Below, in pieces: positions 49,218 through 59,304 of a DNA stretch of 64,000 bases. The stretch is from Staphylococcus lugdunensis (GTDB lineage Bacteria; Bacillota; Bacilli; Staphylococcales; Staphylococcaceae): positions 136,881 through 200,880 of the forward strand of contig NZ_PPPV01000012.1 in NCBI RefSeq assembly GCF_002901705.1, in the 5' to 3' direction. The translations under genes were made by a program, and so were the position numbers. The notes under the pieces are model-generated. The model saw nothing but the letters and a program-made list of their open reading frames with translations. It ran no database searches and was not told the DNA's origin. How positions within the stretch are numbered: the first letter of the stretch is position 1; every line of letters starts with the position of its first letter.

Positions 49218-49254
49218 ATATTGTAAACTTAAGAATGTTTAAGGTTTACAATAT
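49218..49254 (+). promoter_or_regulatory. BirA-type biotin operator of bioB
   Basis: ATATTGTAAAC (49218-49228) and GTTTACAATAT (49244-49254) are perfect 11-bp arms with a 15-base spacer. The core TTGTAAAC...GTTTACAA agrees with the known BirA box of bacteria. TACAAT inside the right arm is a likely -10, so bound BirA would block the promoter. It lies 55 bases before bioB, which supports the biotin role of that gene. Confidence 0.85.
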
Positions 49255-49308
49255 TGATATCAAAGACTAAGATATAACTATATTGAAAGCAGAAAGGTAT
49301 GTGGGGAA

Positions 49309-50316
49309 ATGAACTTAGCAAATCAAATTATTAACGGGAAATATTTAACTCAGGCTGAGTGCTTAAAAATTTACAGGGATGCTTCTTTAGCTACATTAGA
49401 TTTAGTGCATGAAGCTTATTTAATTAGACGACATTATTTCGGTCATAAAGTCAAACTAAATATGATTTTGAATGCAAAAAGTGGAATTTGTTCTGAAGAT
49501 TGTGGCTATTGTGGTCAATCTAGAGAGATGAAGCACAAACAACGATACGCCTTGGTGTCAAATGAAACAATATGTAAGGGCGCAGATGTTGCTTCAAATA
49601 ATAAAATTGGTACGTATTGTATTGTTATGAGTGGTAGAGGACCAAGTGACAAAGAAGTAGAACATATTACAAAAACGGTAAAAGATATAAAAAAGGATCA
49701 TCCACAATTAAAAATTTGTGCCTGTCTTGGATTGGCTAACGAAGAGCAGGCAGAAAAATTAAAAGCTGCTGGAGTTGATCGCTATAATCATAATATTAAT
49801 ACTAGCGAGTCGTATCATGGGCAAGTTGTTTCAACACATACATATAATGAACGTATACAAACGTTATCATATATGAAAGAACATCATATTTCACCATGTT
49901 CAGGCGTAATATGTGGTATGGGTGAAAGCGATGAAGACATAATTGATATGGCTTTCGCATTGAAAAAAATAGATGCTGATAGTATTCCAGTGAATTTTTT
50001 ACATCCGATACAAGGAACAAAATTTGGTAGTATGGATGATTTAACGCCTATGAAGTGTTTAAGAATATTATCTATATTCCGCTTAATAAACCCAACAAAA
50101 GAAATTCGTGTTGCAGGTGGCCGTGAAGTAAATTTGCGATCATTGCAACCACTTGCATTACAAATTGCAAACTCGATATTTGTAGGTGACTATTTAATTA
50201 CCGGTGGTCAACCAAATGAGTTAGATTATCAAATGCTCGAAGATCTAGGTTTTGAAATTGATTATGGCAATGACGATGAAATTACTTTTAGTCATCCACA
50301 ATTCAAATCAAAGTAA
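49309..50316 (+). CDS. bioB: Biotin synthase
   Basis: A 335-residue radical-SAM enzyme that inserts sulfur into dethiobiotin. The 4Fe-4S cysteines are C61, C65, C68 ([14 protein letters not shown]). The 2Fe-2S sulfur-donor ligands C104 (TYCIVMSG), C137 (KICACLG) and C197 ([12 protein letters not shown]) and the arginine in [12 protein letters not shown] are all present, so it should be active. Other bio genes are not adjacent; gapB and nrdR are the neighbours. In S. aureus, as I recall, bioB is in the main bio operon elsewhere and not here. Codon and base composition look like the surroundings. ATG 49309 has AAAGG at some distance and GGGGA very close. Confidence 0.94.
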   Translation: MNLANQIINGKYLTQAECLKIYRDASLATLDLVHEAYLIRRHYFGHKVKLNMILNAKSGICSEDCGYCGQSREMKHKQRYALVSNETICKGADVASNNKIGTYCIVMSGRGPSDKEVEHITKTVKDIKKDHPQLKICACLGLANEEQAEKLKAAGVDRYNHNINTSESYHGQVVSTHTYNERIQTLSYMKEHHISPCSGVICGMGESDEDIIDMAFALKKIDADSIPVNFLHPIQGTKFGSMDDLTPMKCLRILSIFRLINPTKEIRVAGGREVNLRSLQPLALQIANSIFVGDYLITGGQPNELDYQMLEDLGFEIDYGNDDEITFSHPQFKSK

Positions 50317-50632
50317 ATACAGAAAAAACAACGTTACAATTCAACAAGCAACATCAATTAAAAAATATTTAATATATTGTTCTACTATTGAGAATAAGTA
50401 ATATTTATTATGGAGGGGCAAACTGTAAAGTAAAGCCATGATTGAATAATTTTTCTTGAAAAAAGTAAAATAGAAAAGGTTTTATAAATATATAAGACTA
50501 GCGTGTATAAAAAAGTTATGTTAAATTGCTATTTGTTAAAATTCTGTATGGATTCAATGAACATGTCACTGCTTTTGTCAAAATAGAAAATATAGTATAA
50601 TGAAGCATAATCTAATCAAGAGGGTGATATAA
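50317..50632. other. Gene-free stretch between bioB and nrdR
   Basis: AT-rich with no convincing terminator for bioB. A GGAGGGG sequence near 50412 is followed only by tiny open frames. A likely nrdR promoter, TTGTCA (50575-50580), 15 bases, TATAAT (50596-50601), lies at its end. Confidence 0.45.
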
Positions 50633-51103
50633 ATGAAATGCCCAAAATGTAGCTCTACACATTCAAAAGTTGTTGATTCAAGACATGCAGATGAAGCAAA
50701 TGCAATTCGTCGCCGCCGTGAATGCGAGAAATGCGGCACGCGTTTTACTACTTTTGAACACATAGAAGTGAGCCCATTAATCGTTGTTAAAAAAGATGGT
50801 ACACGTGAACAATTTTTAAGAGAAAAAATATTAAACGGTTTGGTAAGATCTTGTGAAAAAAGACCTGTGCGTTATCAACAATTAGAAGATATTACAAACA
50901 AAGTAGAATGGCAATTGCGTGATGAGGGTCACACTGAAATTTCTTCGAGAGATATTGGGGAACATGTAATGAATTTACTTATGCATGTCGATCAAGTTTC
51001 TTATGTCAGATTCGCATCCGTATATAAAGAATTTAAAGATGTTGATCAGCTTCTAGCTTCCATGCAAGGTATCTTAAATGATAATAAACGGAGTGACTCT
51101 TAA
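50633..51103 (+). CDS. nrdR: Transcriptional repressor NrdR
   Basis: A 156-residue repressor of ribonucleotide reductase genes. The zinc ribbon uses C3, C6, C31 and C34 (MKCPKCSS and CEKCGTRF), followed by an ATP-cone (about 49-139, [16 protein letters not shown]) that senses ATP/dATP. ATG 50633 follows AGAGGGTG. dnaB starts immediately after its stop. The nrdR-dnaB-dnaI grouping is conserved in Firmicutes and links nucleotide supply to replication. Confidence 0.97.
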   Translation: MKCPKCSSTHSKVVDSRHADEANAIRRRRECEKCGTRFTTFEHIEVSPLIVVKKDGTREQFLREKILNGLVRSCEKRPVRYQQLEDITNKVEWQLRDEGHTEISSRDIGEHVMNLLMHVDQVSYVRFASVYKEFKDVDQLLASMQGILNDNKRSDS

Positions 51104-52480
51104 ATGACCATGCAAGCTTACCAATTTGATTTAAGACCAAGAGACAGTTTTGAAGTTATTCGTCATTTTGAGCTTAGTCAGGCTCACTTAGAAATATTAA
51201 ATCGATTATATGCTCCATTGATTGGTACGCATGCCATTGGTTTATACCATTATTTAAATCAGTTTGTATCTGAAAATAATCAGGAATTGCTAACGCATTA
51301 TACCATTATGAATGAGTTAAAGGTTAATTTATTAGATTTTAGAAAGACAATGGATTATTTAGAGGGGATTGGCTTGCTTAAATCTTTTGTGCGCCATCAA
51401 TCTGATAATTCAAATTTTATCTATGAACTAATACAACCACCTACAGCTTATCAATTTTTTAATGATCCTATGCTGTCAGTTTTTTTATTTAGTGAAGTCG
51501 ATAAAAAGCGCTTTGTACAGTTAAAACAATATTTTGAGCAAGATAGAAAAGATTTAACAAATTATCAAAATATTACGCACAAATTTACTGAAGTTTTTAA
51601 AATGCCTAATAAAGATATTAAAATTGATAGTCAAAACATTAAATCATCTCAATATTATAAAGGTCTTGATTTGTCTAATGAGCACTTTGATTTCGAATTA
51701 CTTAAAGAGTTACTTCAACATCATTTTATTAGTAGTGAAATAGTTACAGATGAAGCTAAAGCTTTAATCTTACAATTGGCAACTTTATACGGTTTAACCG
51801 TTGAGGCAATGAAACGCATAATTTTAAACTCAATTACAAGTGCACAAACTTTATCGTTTGAAGAGTTACGCAAACAAGCAAGATCATATTATTTAATTGA
51901 GCATGAACAGCAATTGCCTAAATTAGCGATAAATGCTGATAAATATTATGATTCTGAGAGCCAACATACGCGTGATAACTCGACTAATACAAAACAAGAC
52001 GAGTGGTTATCTAGTTTAGATAATATAAGCCCAGTTGATATGCTCTCCTCATGGTCGGGTTCAGAACCGACTCATCAACAAAAGCTGATGATAGAAGAAT
52101 TGGTTAGTAGAGAAAAACTACCGTTAGGCGTCATAAATATATTATTACAATTTGTGATGTTAAAAAACGAAATGATGTTGCCTAAAAAATATATATTTGA
52201 AGTTGCTTCTAATTGGAAAAAATTAGGCATTTCAAATGCAAAAGAAGCATACGAACGAGCACTAAAAATGAATGAACCAAAACAAGTAGAGCGAAAACCT
52301 CAAAATGCAAAGAATCGTTATTATGGAAAACAAATTGTTTCTAGAGAGAAAACACCGAAGTGGCTGGAAAACAGAGACACTGCTAAAAGACAAGAGAAAA
52401 TAAAGAAAAAAGATGACAATTTGGAGAAAGATAGACAACAATTCCTAGAGCAATTAAAAAAAGATTGGGGTGATGATTAA
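51104..52480 (+). CDS. dnaB: Replication initiation/restart protein DnaB
   Basis: A 458-residue protein of the Firmicute DnaB/DnaD type (not the helicase), which loads helicase with DnaD and DnaI. Two DnaB/DnaD-like regions are visible: an N-terminal winged-helix part (about 20-130, LNRLYAPLIGTHAIGLYHYL) and a C-terminal DDBH2 region (about 310-395, with SNWKKLGISNAKEA). The tail is highly charged, lysine-rich. ATG 51104 follows directly after the nrdR stop with GGAG upstream; it overlaps dnaI by one base. Confidence 0.93.
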   Translation: MTMQAYQFDLRPRDSFEVIRHFELSQAHLEILNRLYAPLIGTHAIGLYHYLNQFVSENNQELLTHYTIMNELKVNLLDFRKTMDYLEGIGLLKSFVRHQSDNSNFIYELIQPPTAYQFFNDPMLSVFLFSEVDKKRFVQLKQYFEQDRKDLTNYQNITHKFTEVFKMPNKDIKIDSQNIKSSQYYKGLDLSNEHFDFELLKELLQHHFISSEIVTDEAKALILQLATLYGLTVEAMKRIILNSITSAQTLSFEELRKQARSYYLIEHEQQLPKLAINADKYYDSESQHTRDNSTNTKQDEWLSSLDNISPVDMLSSWSGSEPTHQQKLMIEELVSREKLPLGVINILLQFVMLKNEMMLPKKYIFEVASNWKKLGISNAKEAYERALKMNEPKQVERKPQNAKNRYYGKQIVSREKTPKWLENRDTAKRQEKIKKKDDNLEKDRQQFLEQLKKDWGDD

Positions 52481-53400
52481 TGAAAAGCTTTAAAAATATT
52501 ATGGGATCAGATTCAAATTTAGAACAGCGTATTTCACAAATCAAGCAACAAGTTATTAACGATTCAGATGTTAAGCAATTTTTAACTATGCACCAAAGTG
52601 AATTAACAAATGCCATGATTGATCGTGATTTAAATGTATTGCAAGAATTTAAAGACCAGCAAAAGCATTATGATGGTCATGATTATCATTCATGTCCCAA
52701 CTTTGTTAAAGGACACATACCTGAACTTTATGTTGAAGATGAACGCATAAAAATAAAATATTTACCATGTCCTTGCAAAATTAAATACGATGAAGCGCGT
52801 TTTGATAGCCAACTAGTTACTTCCCACCATATGCAGCGTGACACACTTAATGCAAAGTTAAATGATATATTTACTGAAGATCGAGATCGATTAGAAATAG
52901 CGATAAAAGCTAATCACATATGTAAAAGTATTATTAATGGTAAAAGTGTCAAAGGCTTATACATTTATGGACCATTTGGAACAGGAAAATCGTTTATTTT
53001 AGGTGCGATGGCTAATCAGTTAAAATCACAAAAAGTTGCCTCAACTATCGTATATTTGCCTGAATATATTAGAAGCTTAAAGAATGGTTTTAAAGACGGC
53101 AGTTACGAACAACGATTAGCTCGAATTAGAGAAGCTGGAATATTAATGTTAGATGATATAGGTGCTGAAGAAGTAACTCCATGGGTTAGAGATGAAATTA
53201 TTGGACCTTTATTACATTATCGTATGGTTCAAGAATTGCCAACTTTCTTTAGTTCTAATTTAAGCTTTGAAGAGTTGGAACATCATTTGTCTATAACACG
53301 TGAAGGGGCAGAAAAAACAAAAGCTGCAAGGATTATAGAGCGTATAAAAAGCTTAGCTGATGATGTATATTTAGAAGGAAAAAATTATAGAAACAATTGA
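52480..53400 (+). CDS. dnaI: Primosomal protein DnaI (helicase loader)
   Basis: A 306-residue AAA+ ATPase that loads the replicative helicase. The N-terminal part carries cysteines and histidines in YHSCPNFVKGH and LPCPCKIKYDEARF, matching the zinc-binding domain. Walker A is YGPFGTGKSF, Walker B is ILMLDDIGAEE, and an arginine-finger region with RIIERIKSLA closes the protein. It starts in the dnaB stop (TAATG). The thrS promoter overlaps its end. Confidence 0.95.
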   Translation: MKSFKNIMGSDSNLEQRISQIKQQVINDSDVKQFLTMHQSELTNAMIDRDLNVLQEFKDQQKHYDGHDYHSCPNFVKGHIPELYVEDERIKIKYLPCPCKIKYDEARFDSQLVTSHHMQRDTLNAKLNDIFTEDRDRLEIAIKANHICKSIINGKSVKGLYIYGPFGTGKSFILGAMANQLKSQKVASTIVYLPEYIRSLKNGFKDGSYEQRLARIREAGILMLDDIGAEEVTPWVRDEIIGPLLHYRMVQELPTFFSSNLSFEELEHHLSITREGAEKTKAARIIERIKSLADDVYLEGKNYRNN

Positions 53401-53424
53401 TATTTTAAATATGTGTTGTATAAT
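53397..53424 (+). promoter_or_regulatory. Promoter of thrS leader
   Basis: TTGATA (53397-53402), 16 bases, TATAAT (53419-53424); the -35 overlaps the dnaI stop codon. Confidence 0.65.
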
Positions 53425-53449
53425 GAACGTAAATCTATATCGTTGAAAT

Positions 53450-53705
53450 TTTTGAAGATATGACATGTTAAGGGTATTATTTAGAAAGCCATTGGTTGAT
53501 GAAAAATGGTTAATAACTTTTCGTGTTACTCCTTCATTTGTAGACATTTGTAATGAATGTCCGGCTCAAGACCGTTATCTTATGTAGAGGTAGAGTGATG
53601 ATATATTCATGTAAGTACTTTAAGATATATGAATTTTCATTACTTAATTAGGGTGGCATCGCGATAATCTCGTCCCTTTGTTGGGATGGGATTTTTATTT
53701 TGCTG
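53450..53705 (+). ncRNA. T-box leader of thrS
   Basis: The T-box sequence AGGGTGGCATCGCG (53650-53663) and a following terminator stem (CGTCCC with GGGATG, then T run, about 53670-53700) are clear. A stem I apical region AGAAAGCCATTGGTTGATG is at about 53481-53499, and ACT at 53528-53530 is a candidate threonine specifier codon. Uncharged tRNA-Thr should favour the antiterminator and thrS transcription. Confidence 0.9.
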
Positions 53706-53759
53706 CTATATATAATAAAGAATCAACGATACTAGTTCATATTTTAGGAGGATGTTAGT

Positions 53760-55697
53760 ATGACCAAAATAAATATTCAATTTCCTGACGGTAATAAGAA
53801 GGCTTTCGATAAAGGTATTACTACTGAAGAAATTGCACAGTCAATTAGTCCTGGATTACGTAAAAAAGCTGTAGCTGGTAAGTTTAATCAGCAACTCATT
53901 GACTTAGCACGACCACTTGAAGAAGATGGAGAAATCGAAATTGTTACTCCTGGTAGTGAAGAAGCATTAGAAGTGTTAAGACATTCAACAGCACATTTAA
54001 TGGCAAATGCATTAAAACGTTTATATGGAAATGTACAATTTGGAGTTGGTCCGGTTATTGAAGGCGGGTTCTATTATGACTTTGATATGGAAAATAAAAT
54101 TTCCTCAGACGATTTTGAAAAGATTGAAAAAATGATGAAACAAATCGTTAATGAAAATCATAAAATTGAACGTAAGGTTGTTTCTAGAGAAGAAGCTAAA
54201 GAATTCTTTAAGGATGACCCTTATAAATTAGAATTAATTGATGCAATTCCTCAAGATGAGATGGTCACATTGTATTCACAAGGCGACTTCACAGATTTAT
54301 GTCGTGGGGTACATGTACCTTCAACAGCAAAAATCAAAGAATTTAAGTTATTATCTACTGCAGGGGCATATTGGCGTGGAGATAGCAATAATAAAATGCT
54401 TCAACGTATATATGGAACTGCTTTCTTCGACAAAAAAGACTTAAAAGCACATTTACAATTACTTGAAGAACGTCGTGAACGTGATCATCGTAAGATTGGT
54501 AAAGATTTAGAGTTGTTTACAAATAATCAGTTAGTTGGTGCTGGATTACCTCTTTGGTTGCCAAACGGTGCGACAATACGACGTGAAATTGAGCGCTATA
54601 TCGTTGATAAAGAAGTTAGTATGGGATATGACCATGTTTATACACCTGTTTTAGCAAATGTCGATTTATATAGAACTTCTGGTCATTGGGCTCATTATAG
54701 AGATGATATGTTTCCACCGATGAAATTAGATGAAAATGAAGAAATGGTATTACGTCCAATGAATTGTCCTCATCATATGATGATTTATAAAAATAAACCA
54801 CATTCTTATCGTGAGTTACCAATCCGTCTTGCTGAATTAGGCACAATGCATCGTTATGAAGCAAGCGGTGCAGTATCAGGCCTACAGCGTGTTAGAGGTA
54901 TGACTTTAAATGACTCACATATTTTTGTTAGACCTGACCAAATTAAGGATGAATTTAAGCGTGTAGTTCATATGATTCAAGATGTATATAAAGACTTTGG
55001 ATTTGAAGATTATACATTCCGCTTAAGTTACAGAGACCCTGAAGATAAAGAGAAGTATATGGATGACGATGATATGTGGAATAAAGCAGAGTCAATGTTA
55101 AAAGAAGCAGTTGATGAGCTTGGTTTGCCTTATGTTGAAGCAATAGGTGAAGCGGCATTTTATGGTCCTAAACTAGATGTTCAGGTTAAAACTGCTATGG
55201 GCAAAGAAGAAACATTATCAACAGCACAACTGGACTTTTTATTGCCAGAGCGCTTTGAATTAACTTATATTGGTAGTGATGGTGAGTATCATAGACCAGT
55301 CGTGATACATCGTGGCGTTGTATCTACGATGGAACGTTTTGTCGCTTTCTTAACAGAAGAAACAAAAGGCGCTTTTCCAACATGGTTGGCACCTAAGCAA
55401 GTTGAAATTATCCCAGTCAATGTTGATTTACATTATGACTATGCAAGAAACTTGCAAGATGAATTAAAATCCCAAGGTGTACGAGTTGAAATTGATGATC
55501 GCAATGAAAAAATGGGTTATAAAATACGTGAAGCACAAATGCAGAAAATTCCATATCAAATTGTTGTCGGTGATAAAGAGGTTGAGAATAACCAAGTTAA
55601 TGTTCGTCAATACGGCTCTCAAGATCAACAGACGCTTGAAAGGGACGAATTTATATGGAATTTAGTTGATGAAATCAGACTAAAAAAACATAGATAG
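53760..55697 (+). CDS. thrS: Threonyl-tRNA synthetase
   Basis: A 645-residue class II synthetase that charges tRNA-Thr. Domains: TGS (about 1-62), an editing domain with [16 protein letters not shown] and the C-H zinc region LCRGVHVPS, the catalytic core with NCPHHMMIY and [20 protein letters not shown], and an anticodon-binding domain at the C-terminus. ATG 53760 follows AGGAGG. It is controlled by the T-box leader just upstream. Confidence 0.98.
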   Translation: MTKINIQFPDGNKKAFDKGITTEEIAQSISPGLRKKAVAGKFNQQLIDLARPLEEDGEIEIVTPGSEEALEVLRHSTAHLMANALKRLYGNVQFGVGPVIEGGFYYDFDMENKISSDDFEKIEKMMKQIVNENHKIERKVVSREEAKEFFKDDPYKLELIDAIPQDEMVTLYSQGDFTDLCRGVHVPSTAKIKEFKLLSTAGAYWRGDSNNKMLQRIYGTAFFDKKDLKAHLQLLEERRERDHRKIGKDLELFTNNQLVGAGLPLWLPNGATIRREIERYIVDKEVSMGYDHVYTPVLANVDLYRTSGHWAHYRDDMFPPMKLDENEEMVLRPMNCPHHMMIYKNKPHSYRELPIRLAELGTMHRYEASGAVSGLQRVRGMTLNDSHIFVRPDQIKDEFKRVVHMIQDVYKDFGFEDYTFRLSYRDPEDKEKYMDDDDMWNKAESMLKEAVDELGLPYVEAIGEAAFYGPKLDVQVKTAMGKEETLSTAQLDFLLPERFELTYIGSDGEYHRPVVIHRGVVSTMERFVAFLTEETKGAFPTWLAPKQVEIIPVNVDLHYDYARNLQDELKSQGVRVEIDDRNEKMGYKIREAQMQKIPYQIVVGDKEVENNQVNVRQYGSQDQQTLERDEFIWNLVDEIRLKKHR

Positions 55698-55750
55698 TCT
55701 TGTAATATAGTAGGAATTAATGTATATTCATTATATAAAATTTTAAATTT

Positions 55751-55916
55751 GAGTTAGAGGTTGCAACTTTAATAAGTAACTTATCTATAGTTTTTATGGG
55801 ACGCATATAGGTGAGTGAAAGGTAATGTTGCCGAAGCAAATGTTTATCCATAATAAATGTTTGTTGGGACAGTTATCGAATAGATACTGTACTGTCACAA
55901 TATGTGATGTGCTACC
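55751..55916 (+). ncRNA. Lysine riboswitch (L box) upstream of lysP
   Basis: Recognised by GAGTTAGAGGTTGCAAC at the 5' side, GAGTGAAAGG...GTTGCCGAAGC in the middle, TTGTTGGGACAGT and the closing ACTGTCAC, which match the conserved core of lysine aptamers. A terminator follows. Lysine binding should switch off the permease. The remaining 190 bases up to lysP show no gene. Confidence 0.88.
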
Positions 55917-55923
55917 AATATAG

Positions 55924-55967
55924 AAAAAATGGTTGTATATCTCTTATAGATATGTAACCATTTTTTA
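55924..55967 (+). terminator. Regulated terminator of the lysine riboswitch
   Basis: AAAAAATGGTT with AACCATTTTTT and an inner TATATC/GATATG stem, ending in a T run. Confidence 0.85.
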
Positions 55968-56159
55968 TGCTTTAACATCGATTCGTTTGATAAAAAGAAA
56001 AGGACGCGATAAAACACTTGTAAAACAATAATAATTTCTCAACGGAAATTTTTGTGTATTTGACGATATAAAGATACGTTCATCATGTGTTTTGTCCCTT
56101 ATCTACAATTGAAAACGGGTGTATTTAGCTAGCCTCTACGTAAAAGAAAGGGAGCTTTT

Positions 56160-57653
56160 ATGTCTAAGATTGAAAGTCAAAATGGCGGTATTATACGAGG
56201 ATTAAAAGACCGTCATATTTCTATGATTGCTATGGGAGGGTGTATTGGTACAGGACTGTTTATGACTTCTGGTGGTGCCATACACGATGCAGGTGCGCTT
56301 GGCGCATTGATAGCATATGCAATTATTGGTATTATGGTATTTTTCTTAATGACTTCTTTAGGAGAGATGGCAACATACTTACCTGTCTCAGGTTCATTTA
56401 GTACTTATGCAACGCGCTTTGTAGATCCTTCATTAGGTTTTGCATTAGGTTGGAATTATTGGTTTAACTGGGTTATTACGGTTGCTGCGGATGTAACTAT
56501 TGCCGCGCAAGTTATTCAATATTGGACACCAATGGCAGGGATACCTGCATGGCTATGGAGCTGTATCTTTTTAGTCATCATATTCTCATTGAATTCATTA
56601 TCTGTAAGAATCTATGGTGAGAGTGAATACTGGTTCGCTTTAATTAAAGTTGTTACGGTTATTATTTTCATTGCTATAGGTCTTCTAACTATTATTGGAA
56701 TAATGGGTGGTAAATTTGTTGGCTTTGAAACATTTACTAAAGGCGAAGGACCTATACTTGGTGGGAATTTCGGCGGAAGCTTGCTATCTATATTAGGTGT
56801 GTTCTTAGTAGCAGGTTTTTCATTCCAAGGTACAGAACTTATAGGGATTACTGCTGGAGAATCTGAAAATCCAGAGCGTGCCGTGCCAAAGGCGATTAAA
56901 CAAGTGTTTTGGAGAATATTGTTATTTTATATTTTAGCAATTTTTGTTATTGGAATGTTAATACCTTATGATAGTAATGCCTTAATGGGCGGAGATAATA
57001 GCATCGCAACTTCTCCATTTACATTAGTTTTTAAAAATGCTGGATTAGCTTTTGCCGCATCATTTATGAATGCAGTTATTTTAACTTCAGTATTATCCGC
57101 TGGTAACTCTGGAATGTATGCATCAACAAGAATGCTTTATTCAATGAGTAAAGATAAATTAGCATTCCCGATTTTCGGGAAAACTAATAAATATGGTGTG
57201 CCATATTTATCTTTATTACTCACAGCAATATTAGTGATCATTATCTTTTTAGTTCAAAAGGTTAGTGGCAATGCATATGAATATATCGTTGCGGCAAGTG
57301 GCATGACTGGTTTTATCGCATGGGTAGGTATTGCTGTAAGTCACTATCGATTTAGACGTGCATTCCAACGACAACACCATAATAAAAAAGAATTAAAATA
57401 CAAAGCTAAATGGTTCCCATTTGGACCTATTTTTGCTGGTATTCTATGCGTTATTGTTATCATAGGTCAAGATGTGGATTTCATTAAAACTGGTGAATTT
57501 GATTTAAATCGCTTTGTTATTACTTATATGGGTATTCCGGTATTCTTAGTGTTCTTTATCTATCATAAATTAAGATACAAAACCAAAAAGATTCCACTAG
57601 AAGAAGTTGATTTAAGACAAGATGTTCACATGAATGAAATAAAACACCATTAA
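56160..57653 (+). CDS. lysP: Lysine-specific permease
   Basis: A 497-residue APC-family amino acid:proton symporter with about twelve membrane helices. Family blocks: GLKDRHISMIAMGGCIGTGL at the start, SLGEMATYLPVSGSFSTYATRFVDP, and FQGTELIGITAGESENPERAVPKAI. These fit LysP more closely than other APC members, and the lysine riboswitch upstream strongly supports lysine as substrate. ATG 56160 follows AAAGGGAG. Confidence 0.95.
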   Translation: MSKIESQNGGIIRGLKDRHISMIAMGGCIGTGLFMTSGGAIHDAGALGALIAYAIIGIMVFFLMTSLGEMATYLPVSGSFSTYATRFVDPSLGFALGWNYWFNWVITVAADVTIAAQVIQYWTPMAGIPAWLWSCIFLVIIFSLNSLSVRIYGESEYWFALIKVVTVIIFIAIGLLTIIGIMGGKFVGFETFTKGEGPILGGNFGGSLLSILGVFLVAGFSFQGTELIGITAGESENPERAVPKAIKQVFWRILLFYILAIFVIGMLIPYDSNALMGGDNSIATSPFTLVFKNAGLAFAASFMNAVILTSVLSAGNSGMYASTRMLYSMSKDKLAFPIFGKTNKYGVPYLSLLLTAILVIIIFLVQKVSGNAYEYIVAASGMTGFIAWVGIAVSHYRFRRAFQRQHHNKKELKYKAKWFPFGPIFAGILCVIVIIGQDVDFIKTGEFDLNRFVITYMGIPVFLVFFIYHKLRYKTKKIPLEEVDLRQDVHMNEIKHH

Positions 57654-57666
57654 TTTATAAAAGTAA

Positions 57667-57695
57667 TTGACTTAATCATATAATGTTGTTATGAT
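57667..57695 (+). promoter_or_regulatory. Promoter of the infC operon
   Basis: TTGACT (57667-57672), 17 bases, TATGAT (57690-57695). Confidence 0.65.
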
Positions 57696-57701
57696 TGTAT
57701 A

Positions 57702-57837
57702 CGTTGAATACGAAACGTACCAAGTAGAAACACCCGTTTCTCACCTGTAGCGACGCATCAAGCTGTTGGCAGGTTAACATGACAGGCATTATTATGTCAG
57801 ATTAAAGAGCGGGTATGTTATACCTGCTCTTTTTTGC
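57702..57837 (+). ncRNA. L20 leader controlling infC-rpmI-rplT
   Basis: The segment with CGAAACGTACCAAGTAGAAACACC, TCACCTGTAGCGACGC and GTTGGCAGGTTAACATGACAGGC resembles the Bacillus L20 autoregulatory leader that mimics 23S rRNA. It ends with a terminator, AGAGCGGGTAT/ATACCTGCTCT plus T run (57804-57836). Excess L20 should cause termination. Confidence 0.8.
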
Positions 57838-57873
57838 TTGGAAAATTTCGTAAAATTTTGGGAGGTGTCAATC

Positions 57874-58392
57874 ATAGCAAAAGATCAAACTCAAATTAAT
57901 GAGAAAATTCGTGCTAAAGAATTACGTTTAATCGGACAAGATGGTGAGCAAATTGGAGTGAAATCTAAACGTGAAGCGTTAGAAATGGCTGAACGCGTAG
58001 AATTAGATTTGGTTGTAGTAGCTCCAAATGCTAAACCGCCTGTTGCAAGAATAATGGATTATGGTAAGTATAAATTCGAGCAACAGAAGAAAGAAAAAGA
58101 AATGAAGAAAAAACAAAAAGTCATCAATGTTAAAGAAATTCGTCTAAGTCCAACTATTGAGGAACATGATTTCCAAACGAAGTTGAAAAATGGACGTAAG
58201 TTCTTAACCAAAGGTGACAAATGTAAGGTTTCAATTCGCTTCAGAGGCCGTGCAATTACACATAAAGAAATTGGTCAACGTGTTCTTGAAAAATTTGCTG
58301 ACGAGTGTAAAGATATTGCCACTGTTGAACAAAAACCTAAAATGGATGGGCGTCAAATGTTTATCATGTTAGCGCCAGTCAACGAAAAATAA
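57874..58392 (+). CDS. infC: Translation initiation factor IF-3 (non-canonical start)
   Basis: A factor of about 172 residues that prevents subunit joining and checks the start codon. Homology begins at [14 protein letters not shown]. There is no ATG near: after GGGAGG (57860-57865) the frame reads GTG TCA ATC ATA GCA. ATA 57874 is 8 bases from the ribosome site; ATC 57871 is 5 bases away. The GTG at 57865 lies inside the ribosome site and the open TTG at 57838 lies in the L20 leader terminator, so both are unlikely. IF-3 genes of E. coli and Bacillus use AUU for autoregulation. Domains: N (1-80), lysine-rich linker, C domain. Confidence 0.95.
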   Translation: MAKDQTQINEKIRAKELRLIGQDGEQIGVKSKREALEMAERVELDLVVVAPNAKPPVARIMDYGKYKFEQQKKEKEMKKKQKVINVKEIRLSPTIEEHDFQTKLKNGRKFLTKGDKCKVSIRFRGRAITHKEIGQRVLEKFADECKDIATVEQKPKMDGRQMFIMLAPVNEK

Positions 58393-58420
58393 TTTAACGA
58401 TTAGTAGGAGGAAATGGATC

Positions 58421-58621
58421 ATGCCTAAAATGAAAACTCACCGTGGAGCAGCTAAACGTGTTAAAAGAACTGGTTCAGGACAATTAAAACGTTCTAGAGC
58501 GTTTACTTCACATTTATTTGCAAATAAAAATACAAAACAAAAACGTCACTTACGTAAAGCAAGATTAGTTTCTAAAAGCGACTTAAAACGCGTAAAACAA
58601 TTACTTGCATACAAAAAGTAA
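58421..58621 (+). CDS. rpmI: 50S ribosomal protein L35
   Basis: A 66-residue basic ribosomal protein, starting [20 protein letters not shown], the family signature. ATG 58421 follows AGGAGG. It is the middle gene of infC-rpmI-rplT. Confidence 0.98.
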   Translation: MPKMKTHRGAAKRVKRTGSGQLKRSRAFTSHLFANKNTKQKRHLRKARLVSKSDLKRVKQLLAYKK

Positions 58622-58668
58622 CAACCAATAATGAACATATAGAGTGATTTACTAAGGAGGAATTTAAT

Positions 58669-59025
58669 ATGCCACGAGTTAAAGGTGGAACAGTAACAAG
58701 AGCGCGTCGTAAAAAAACGATTAAATTAGCTAAAGGTTACTTTGGTTCAAAACATACATTATATAAAGTAGCAAAACAACAAGTTATGAAATCAGGTCAA
58801 TATGCATTCCGTGACCGTCGTCAACGTAAACGTGATTTCCGTAAATTATGGATCACACGTATCAATGCTGCAGCACGTCAACATGACATGAGTTATTCTC
58901 GTTTGATGAATGGCTTAAAAAAAGCTGACATCGATATTAACCGAAAAATGCTTTCTGAAATCGCAATTTCAGATGAAAAAGCTTTTGGCGAATTAGTTTC
59001 TAAAGCAAAAGAAGCTTTAAAATAA
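58669..59025 (+). CDS. rplT: 50S ribosomal protein L20
   Basis: A 118-residue primary 23S rRNA-binding protein and the repressor of this operon. Family signature: [25 protein letters not shown] early and [21 protein letters not shown] in the middle. Length is standard. ATG 58669 follows AAGGAGG. It should bind the leader upstream of infC. Confidence 0.98.
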   Translation: MPRVKGGTVTRARRKKTIKLAKGYFGSKHTLYKVAKQQVMKSGQYAFRDRRQRKRDFRKLWITRINAAARQHDMSYSRLMNGLKKADIDINRKMLSEIAISDEKAFGELVSKAKEALK

Positions 59026-59037
59026 TATTTCAAAAAT

Positions 59038-59210
59038 CCGGGACATAGAGGTATCGGATTAAAACAAAAACGCTAAATTCTATCATGTTTCAATAGAATT
59101 TAGCGTTTTTGTAGTTTTTTATAACTTATAGCATGCAGTATTGATTTCAAGAGAAGGATAGAGAGAATTTTAAATCATCTTTATATTATTATTATGAGAC
59201 TTATGTCCAA
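59038..59210. repeat. GGGACAT-type element with a 20-bp hairpin after rplT
   Basis: The left end CCGGGACATAG (59038-59048) and right end GAGACTTATGTCC (59196-59208) flank a perfect 20-bp stem, 59064-59083 with 59093-59112, followed by TAGTTTTTT. The stem is a probable terminator of the rplT operon. Its sequence is unrelated to the stems of the other elements. Confidence 0.7.
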
Positions 59211-59304
59211 GACTCTACACCATTATTCACTTTTCATTACATTGTCAATCATTTTAATAGTTTGATAAAATGTGAGATAAGAAATATTTAATAAGGAGAA
59301 AAAC

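Noticed and set aside
54238-54444. Small frame inside thrS
   Set aside because: Out-of-frame shadow of thrS with no start signal.
57838-57873. TTG start for infC giving [12 protein letters not shown]
   Set aside because: It lies in the terminator of the L20 leader and upstream of the clear ribosome site; homologues do not have this extension.
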